Shown here one piece after another: positions 22,497 to 27,418 of a stretch of DNA of 27,418 bases. Origin of the DNA: Fimenecus sp045632525 (GTDB lineage Bacteria; Bacillota; Clostridia; Oscillospirales; Acutalibacteraceae). The position numbers and the translations under genes were made by a program. The stretch is taken from contig JAZQWV010000025.1 of assembly GCA_045632525.1 (NCBI GenBank), forward strand, positions 1-27,418, in the 5' to 3' direction. The notes under the pieces were generated by a model. The model ran no database searches. It worked only from the letters and a program-made list of their open reading frames with translations, and had not been told where the DNA came from. How positions within the stretch are numbered: position 1 is the stretch's first letter; every line of letters begins with the position of its first letter.

Positions 22497-22690
22497 ATAA
22501 AATTCGTAGGGGTCGGCGTCTCGACGACCCGTTTAAATTTATATCTCATTAAAATCGAGCAACGAACTATGTAGGGGCTAGTCTCCGTGCTCGCTCGTAG
22601 ATAATATGTTCACTTGCGGGAGGGCACAGAGACCCTCCCCTACAACACACCAAATTAGTTATATTAAAAATCCGTATCGCAGTTCCAACA
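22497..22690. repeat. Palindromic intergenic repeat, copy 1
   Basis: Non-coding, GC-richer than its surroundings. It contains GTAGGGGT at 22506 and a large stem-loop at 22571-22643: GTAGGGG-cta-GTCTC-c-GTGC pairs with GCAC-a-GAGAC-cct-CCCCTAC around a 33-nt loop. TACAACACA follows, then an AT-rich tail. A related copy with the same order of blocks lies at 26900-27076. Of the 372 bp between sigK and the next gene, this element fills half; the rest is AT-rich with a promoter near 22781-22809. Confidence 0.75.
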
Positions 22691-22746
22691 CTTTGCATTT
22701 AATTCAATAAAACTCAATTAATCAAATTATTTTCGTCACAATAGCC

Positions 22747-22760
22747 AATTGTCGACAATT
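22747..22760. other. Perfect 14-bp palindrome
   Basis: AATTGTCGACAATT, a perfect palindrome 21-34 bp upstream of the putative -35 box of the surface-protein gene. It may be an operator for a dimeric regulator; there is no second copy nearby to support this. Confidence 0.35.
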
Positions 22761-22780
22761 ATTATTGTACTATTTATCCC

Positions 22781-22809
22781 TTGTAAAAACATCTCCAAAG
22801 TACTAAAAT
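22781..22809 (+). promoter_or_regulatory. Promoter of the surface repeat protein
   Basis: TTGTAA (22781-22786), a 17-bp spacer and TAAAAT (22804-22809), about 20 nt before the ribosome site GGAGGG at 22828. Confidence 0.55.
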
Positions 22810-22839
22810 TAAACCATAAAATATTTTGGAGGGATGTTT

Positions 22840-25800
22840 ATGAAAAAGACATTACAAAAAACACTTGCTGTTGTAATGGTAATTGCAATGATTTTCTCAC
22901 AGGTGGCAATAATATCATTTGCGGCAGAACCTGAAATAGTTAGCATTACAGCGGTTGCACAAAACTCTTTAATTGAAGGTTATGATGGTTATTGGGAAAC
23001 AGAGTGGGATTATGAAAACGAGTGTGAAGTTGAATATTTCCGTTATAGTCCAAATCGTGCAAATCTGATATTTACAGTAACTTATAAAGACGGCACAGTC
23101 TTTACAGGCGACGAGAATGAAATTTTAGAAGCAACTGGTTATTGGCCGGACACATATTACAGTCAAACTTATGATAACCAATGGGGTGTTGGTAAGCACG
23201 ATTGTAAAATTGGAATTTTGGATATAGAAGGCACAGTTGAAATAGAGGTAATTGAAAACCCCGTCGAAAGTATTAAAGTTGGTGTTAATGGTCAACTTAT
23301 TGAAAACTATAATGGCTATGTAGATTATGAAGATAACTATTGGGATGAAGAGCTTGAAGAATGGGTAGGATATAATGAGTTCTTTTACTATTATATTAGC
23401 GATGCTGAGATAGATTTTACAATATATTATAAAGATGGTTCAGTTTATAATGGTAATCCCGATGTAATATATAACGAAACTGGATATCAAGTATCGTTGG
23501 AAAGTGACCAGAGTTATGAAAATCAATGGGGTGTTGGTACTCATGAATTTTCCTATGATTTTATAGGTAATACTGGTAAAGGTACAGTTGAAATTGTTGA
23601 GAACCCTGTAGAAAGCATTGAAGTGACTCCAACAAAAGATTTGATTGAAAAGTCGGGCGGATATTATTATTGCGATATGTATTGGGATGACGAACTTCAA
23701 GACTGGGCAGAAACAGAAGAATATTTTTATTACAACGAATTTTATGATAGTGATTTCTTTGAATACCAAATTTTTTATAAAGATGGTTCTATTTATACAG
23801 GTTTTAGTTATCAGATTGAACAGGCAACGGGTTTTTGTCCAAATGTAATAAGAGATAACCAAAGTTATAAAAATCAGTGGGACATAGGGGAACATGATGT
23901 TGTTATTAACTACCTTGGAAATGAAATAACCGTATCCGTTTCTGTCGTTGAAAACCCAATTAAAAGCATTACTGCAGTTGCACAAAACGATTTAATTGAA
24001 TTAACTGATGGTTATTGGGCAACTGACTGGGACGATGAAAACGAATGTGAAACCGAAGAGTATTTCATATATGATTTGGATTATGCTGACTTTATATATA
24101 CAGTAACTTATAAAGACGGTACAGTGATTACTGGTGACCGTTGGAAAATTGAAGAAGAAACAGGTTATGATGTAGAAAAAGACGATAACCAAAATTTTAA
24201 TAATCAATGGAATGTTGGTGAACACGAGGTTACTGTTGAGATTCTTGGCGTTGAGGGAACATGCACAATTAACATCATTGAAAGCCCAATTGATTATATT
24301 ATAGTTAACGATATCACTTTAATAGAAAATACAGATGGTGATTGGGCTTATGATGAATATTGGGATGAAGACCTTGGTGAATGGGTAAGAGAAAATGAAT
24401 ATTTCAGATATTTGATTTATCCAAGTTACACTGCTGTAATGAAAGACGGCACTGAATATGAATCTGATACTGATGGTAGTATTTTCTACAATGACAGATG
24501 GATTTATATGAGTTATAATACTAATCAATCCTTTGAAAACCAATGGGGCATTGGCACTTATGAAGTAACAGGTGTCCTTATGGGTGAAAATGTAAAATTT
24601 AATGCAACGATTGTTGATACAACAATTGAAAGTATGACATTAACCCCTGTAAGAGATTTGATTATTGGTATTGATGATGTAAATTATCAGGAATATCTTG
24701 ACTTTGTTGCTGAAATCAAGTTTAAAGACGGCTCAACTAAAGAATGCTTGGTTAGTGAGTTGCAATATGAATATGATAGCTGGATATTCTCAGGTGAAGA
24801 TTACTATGTTGAAGAAAATGTTCGCGGTGGTAAGTTTGAATTTTTAGGTTATGAAGGCGAGTATACAGTAAAATTCGTTGAAAATCCTTATGAATCAATT
24901 TCAATCAGCGGAACAAACGAACTTGAAATCACTTTCAATAAACTTGACGGTACAACAGAAACCGCAACAATACTTGACATTTATGGTCGTATGGGTGGTT
25001 TAGGTTTAGTGTATGGTGAAGTATATACAGATATAGGCACATTCCCAGGCGGAATTTCTTATGCTTTTGATGAAGCAACAGAAAAAGAGTATTTAAACAA
25101 AGACATTGCAATCTCTATAGGAGATATGGAAAGTAACACTCTTGAAACAAACAACTGGTATTGGGCATTTTCAACAAGCAAAGATTTATATGGAAACATT
25201 CAATATTATCACGATATGAATGAAGAATTCGCAGGTATTGATATTACAACTGGAGATTACGATATAAATGATGTTGTAAACATCTCTGTATTTGACAAGG
25301 CTTGGAAATATGACTGCGAATACGATGATTACTATTTAGTTTTTGATGCTGACGATGTTCAAGAAATGGTTGAAAATACATTTAATATATCTAATTTTGA
25401 TGTAACAATGTATGAGGGCTATAATAGTGCTAACCATACAATCAGGATTGAACAATGGGGTGGCTATGGAGACTGGGCGAAAATTGATTATACCCTTGAA
25501 TACAAAAACGGAAAATGGTACGGTACAAGAGAGTATTCTACATATTATTCTGATGAACCCGAATATATCAACATCATTCTCAACGATGAAATGTTGCTTG
25601 AAAAAATCTCATTTGGCAAGGAAGACGAGAATATTGATACAAGCCTCAATGGCTGGATAAATGAAAACGGTAAATGGGCATACTATGAAAACGGCATTAA
25701 AGTCACAAACCAATGGAAAGCAGACAGCAAAGGCTGGTGCTATCTTGATGAAGATGGATATATGCTCACAAACGCATTAGCTAAAGACAGTAACGGCTGG

Positions 25801-26847
25801 TGTTATGTTGGCTCAAATGGTTATATAGTATATAATCAATGGGTAAAATATGATGGCAAGTGGTACTTTATCGATGCCAATGGCTATACAGTATCTAATC
25901 AGTGGAAAAAAGACTCAACAGGCTGGTGCTATTTAGGTTCTGATGGCGCAATGCTCACAAACGAATGGGTTAAAGACAGTAAGGGTTGGTGCTATGTAAG
26001 CTCAAATGGTTATATTGTATATAATCAGTGGGTAAATTATGGCGGTAAATGGTATTTTGTCGATGCCAATGGCTATAGGGTATCTAACCAGTGGAGAAAA
26101 GACTCAATAGGTTGGTGTTATTTAGGTTCTGATGGCGCAATGCTCACTAATGAATGGGTTAAAGACTCAAAGGGCTATTGCTATGTAGGCTCAAACGGTT
26201 ATATCGTATATAATAAATGGGTAAGCTATGACGGCAAATGGTACTTTGTAGATGCAAACGGCTATAAGGTATCAAGTCAGTGGAGAAAAGACTCAATCGG
26301 TTGGTGCTATTTAGGTTCAGACGGCGCAATGCTCACAAATAAATGGGTTAAAGACTCAAAGGGCTGGTGCTATGTAGATGAAAGTGGTTATATTGTTTAT
26401 AACCAGTGGATAAATGACGGCGGAAAATCTTATTATATTGATGCTAACGGCTACATGGTATCTAACAAATGGCTCAAAGATGGTGACAATTGGCGCTATG
26501 TTGGTGCAGACGGAAGCTGTTTAACAAATCAATGGATGAAGGATAGCATTGGTTGGTGCTTCTTAGACGAAAATGGCTATATGGTAACAAATGCTATGGT
26601 AACAGATAGTCACGGTGTTTGCTTTGTAGGCGAAGACGGTTATTGGCAATCTAATGTTATAATTGACGACGGCTATGGCTACTTGTATTTTGACGAAACA
26701 GGTTATATGGCAACTGACATTATAGTTTATGACGGATATGGTTATAGATATTTCGACGAAACAGGCTATATGGTAACTGACACATGGCTCACAATCGATG
26801 GTGAATCTGTCTATGTTGACTCTAACGGATATTTAGATATTCAGTAA
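22840..26847 (+). CDS. Secreted cell-wall-binding repeat protein (choline-binding-like repeats)
   Basis: A 1335-aa exported protein of unknown function. A signal peptide (MKKTLQKTLAVVMVIAMIFSQVAIISFAA, likely cut before EPE) is followed by about seven related units of some 85-115 aa. These start like SITAVAQNDLIE or SIEVTPTKDLIE, contain YKDG-T/S-V-x-x-G and, in five of them, end near NQW-G/D/N-V/I-G-x-H. They probably fold as Ig-like/beta-sandwich domains and are very acidic and Tyr/Trp-rich. Residues about 720-930 form a less repetitive domain. From about residue 936 come 19 cell-wall-binding repeats of 20-21 aa (NQWVKYDGKWYFVDANGY type), as in proteins that hold on to teichoic acid or choline. 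No catalytic domain is recognised; an adhesin or scaffold role is inferred. I start at the ATG at 22840, 6 nt from GGAGGG; the ATG at 22834 abuts that site. Its own terminator follows. Confidence 0.85.
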   Translation: MKKTLQKTLAVVMVIAMIFSQVAIISFAAEPEIVSITAVAQNSLIEGYDGYWETEWDYENECEVEYFRYSPNRANLIFTVTYKDGTVFTGDENEILEATGYWPDTYYSQTYDNQWGVGKHDCKIGILDIEGTVEIEVIENPVESIKVGVNGQLIENYNGYVDYEDNYWDEELEEWVGYNEFFYYYISDAEIDFTIYYKDGSVYNGNPDVIYNETGYQVSLESDQSYENQWGVGTHEFSYDFIGNTGKGTVEIVENPVESIEVTPTKDLIEKSGGYYYCDMYWDDELQDWAETEEYFYYNEFYDSDFFEYQIFYKDGSIYTGFSYQIEQATGFCPNVIRDNQSYKNQWDIGEHDVVINYLGNEITVSVSVVENPIKSITAVAQNDLIELTDGYWATDWDDENECETEEYFIYDLDYADFIYTVTYKDGTVITGDRWKIEEETGYDVEKDDNQNFNNQWNVGEHEVTVEILGVEGTCTINIIESPIDYIIVNDITLIENTDGDWAYDEYWDEDLGEWVRENEYFRYLIYPSYTAVMKDGTEYESDTDGSIFYNDRWIYMSYNTNQSFENQWGIGTYEVTGVLMGENVKFNATIVDTTIESMTLTPVRDLIIGIDDVNYQEYLDFVAEIKFKDGSTKECLVSELQYEYDSWIFSGEDYYVEENVRGGKFEFLGYEGEYTVKFVENPYESISISGTNELEITFNKLDGTTETATILDIYGRMGGLGLVYGEVYTDIGTFPGGISYAFDEATEKEYLNKDIAISIGDMESNTLETNNWYWAFSTSKDLYGNIQYYHDMNEEFAGIDITTGDYDINDVVNISVFDKAWKYDCEYDDYYLVFDADDVQEMVENTFNISNFDVTMYEGYNSANHTIRIEQWGGYGDWAKIDYTLEYKNGKWYGTREYSTYYSDEPEYINIILNDEMLLEKISFGKEDENIDTSLNGWINENGKWAYYENGIKVTNQWKADSKGWCYLDEDGYMLTNALAKDSNGWCYVGSNGYIVYNQWVKYDGKWYFIDANGYTVSNQWKKDSTGWCYLGSDGAMLTNEWVKDSKGWCYVSSNGYIVYNQWVNYGGKWYFVDANGYRVSNQWRKDSIGWCYLGSDGAMLTNEWVKDSKGYCYVGSNGYIVYNKWVSYDGKWYFVDANGYKVSSQWRKDSIGWCYLGSDGAMLTNKWVKDSKGWCYVDESGYIVYNQWINDGGKSYYIDANGYMVSNKWLKDGDNWRYVGADGSCLTNQWMKDSIGWCFLDENGYMVTNAMVTDSHGVCFVGEDGYWQSNVIIDDGYGYLYFDETGYMATDIIVYDGYGYRYFDETGYMVTDTWLTIDGESVYVDSNGYLDIQ
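25651..26844 (+). repeat. Tandem coding repeats for wall-binding motifs
   Basis: Nineteen 20-21-codon motifs. In the centre (about 25900-26470) they form a higher-order unit of 189 bp (63 aa) made of three different motifs: GWCYLGSDGAMLT, GWCYVGSNGYIVY and KWYFVDANGYxVS. Three near-identical 189-bp copies point to recent duplication or gene conversion. The repeats nearer the C-terminus are more diverged. Confidence 0.85.
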
Positions 26848-26853
26848 AAAAAC

Positions 26854-26892
26854 GAACATCCACTCGTTAAGCGGGTGGATGTTCATTTATAT
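26854..26892 (+). terminator. Terminator after the surface repeat protein
   Basis: GAACATCCAC / GTGGATGTTC (10 bp) with further pairs inside and a small loop (26854-26884), followed by ATTTATATT. It lies 7 bp after the stop. Confidence 0.85.
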
Positions 26893-26899
26893 TCTAAAT

Positions 26900-27076
26900 T
26901 TGAGTTTGTAGGGGTGTTTAAAATTTTTATATGTTATTAAAAACGACTATCAAATAATGTAGGGGCTGACGACCACGGCAGCCCGAAATAAGTGACAGCG
27001 AAACCTAGGGAACGCCGAGTCGTTGTCCCTTACAACACATTAAATTAATAACATCTATAATTGCACCGCAATTCAC
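26900..27076. repeat. Palindromic intergenic repeat, copy 2
   Basis: Same order of blocks and same orientation as the copy at 22497-22690: GTAGGGGT (26908), TTTAAAATTTTTATAT, a large stem starting GTAGGGGCTGACGAC (26959) and closing GTCGTTGTCCCTTAC (27033), then TACAACACA and an AT-rich tail ending near CGCAATTC. The loop sequence differs from copy 1. It lacks an 18-bp GC-rich insert that copy 1 has after its first GTAGGGGT. No gene is seen in 26893-27155. Confidence 0.72.
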
Positions 27077-27096
27077 TCTTTTTATTTATATATTTA

Positions 27097-27125
27097 TTGA
27101 AAAATCACGCAAAATTTGTTATAAT
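27097..27125 (+). promoter_or_regulatory. Promoter of the last, partial gene
   Basis: TTGAAA (27097-27102), a 17-bp spacer and a perfect TATAAT (27120-27125), 30 nt before the ATG at 27156. Confidence 0.85.
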
Positions 27126-27155
27126 AAATTCATATTTTTTCACGAGGTATTATTT

Positions 27156-27418
27156 ATGAGCAAAGTCACACAAAAAATGCAAGAACGATTAGGATATTGG
27201 GGTCCTTATTCAAAGAAATATAGCGGTATTTCACGAATAGTCGACCATAAAACTGAAGGTGGCGTCCGTTTTGACTGTGTTGTAAGTCCTGCTATTGAAA
27301 ATGCAGATTCTCGTGTGCCAAATGTTACTGTGCCCGTTGGTGTTCACCCTTGGGAAGCAAAGGCTGATTACTCATTCTATTCATATCGTTATGACCTTGA
27401 ATGGAAAGACAAGGTCTA
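27156..27418 (+). CDS. Unrecognised protein, N-terminal 87 residues
   Basis: The frame runs off the window end. The product begins MSKVTQKMQERLGYWGPYSK and continues ISRIVDHKTEGGVRFDCVVSP, with several Trp/Tyr near the end (VGVHPWEAKADYSFYSYRYD). It has no signal peptide or transmembrane segment in the visible part and reads as a soluble, beta-rich domain. An ACGAGG ribosome site lies before the ATG at 27156, and a near-perfect promoter precedes it. I cannot assign a family from this fragment; a carbohydrate-active enzyme N-terminal domain is possible but is only a guess. Confidence 0.6.
   Translation, partial: MSKVTQKMQERLGYWGPYSKKYSGISRIVDHKTEGGVRFDCVVSPAIENADSRVPNVTVPVGVHPWEAKADYSFYSYRYDLEWKDKV

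Noticed and set aside
23440..23985. 181-codon antisense frame in the surface-protein gene
   Set aside because: A mirror of the repetitive coding strand, without start signals.
25651..26844. CRISPR array or other non-coding tandem repeat
   Set aside because: The periodic repeats are in frame, encode wall-binding motifs and vary mainly at synonymous or conservative positions.

Overview
The window is a low-GC, Gram-positive chromosomal segment that looks like a gut Clostridia genome (Ruminococcaceae/Oscillospiraceae-like). The basis is the AT-rich composition, AGGAGG-type ribosome sites, near-consensus sigma-A promoters with 17-bp spacers, CCA-encoding tRNAs, a SigK-type sporulation sigma factor, a clostridial L10 leader and a cell-wall-binding repeat protein. 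The genus is an inference. No phage, insertion sequence or CRISPR array is visible.

Layout. 1-1692 (+): the end of dnaK, then dnaJ. 1788-2456 (+): a hemolysin-III-family membrane protein. 2496-4233 (-): a QueT-type queuosine-precursor transporter under a preQ1-I riboswitch, preceded by an alpha/beta-hydrolase-like protein. 4317-8577 (-): carA-carB. 8691-8804 (-): an unlisted 37-codon ORF with its own promoter, ribosome site and terminator, just upstream of carA. 9133-12682 (+): the rpmG-secE-nusG-rplK-rplA-(L10 leader)-rplJ-rplL block. 12886-12993 (+): a second unlisted small ORF (35 aa) with its own promoter and terminator. 13054-13695 (+): a Thr-rich lipoprotein. 13784-20211 (+): a tight four-gene operon of a C_GCAxxG_C_C-type protein, a clan GH-D-like hydrolase, a GH31 and a GH43-like enzyme. 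20386-20783 (-): tRNA-Gly, -Arg, -His and -Gln. 20934-21695 (+): a ZIP metal transporter. 21760-22461 (+): a SigK-like sigma factor. 22840-26847 (+): a 1335-aa secreted repeat protein, flanked by two copies of a palindromic intergenic repeat in the same orientation. 27156 to the end (+): the start of an unrecognised gene.

The most striking observation is carA. Its N-terminal domain and the partner carB look intact, but every signature of the glutaminase domain is altered: the nucleophile Cys is Gly241, the His-Pro-Glu of the triad is Ile323-Pro-Asp325, and the oxyanion-type NGPGDP motif reads NGVEDH. This predicts a carbamoyl-phosphate synthetase that uses free ammonia rather than glutamine. 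Directly upstream is a short ORF whose very U-rich last codons run into a terminator hairpin, an arrangement like the pyrBI leader of enterobacteria. It may be a UTP-sensing attenuator, although carA also has a good promoter of its own downstream of that terminator.

Other points worth attention are the L10 leader, with an explicit antiterminator/terminator pair; the sigma-factor ribosome site buried in a terminator-like hairpin; the regular Cys pattern in the extracellular repeats; and the unusual pairing of a redox-type small protein with three cytoplasmic glycosidases. All functional statements come from reading motifs; no database search was run.
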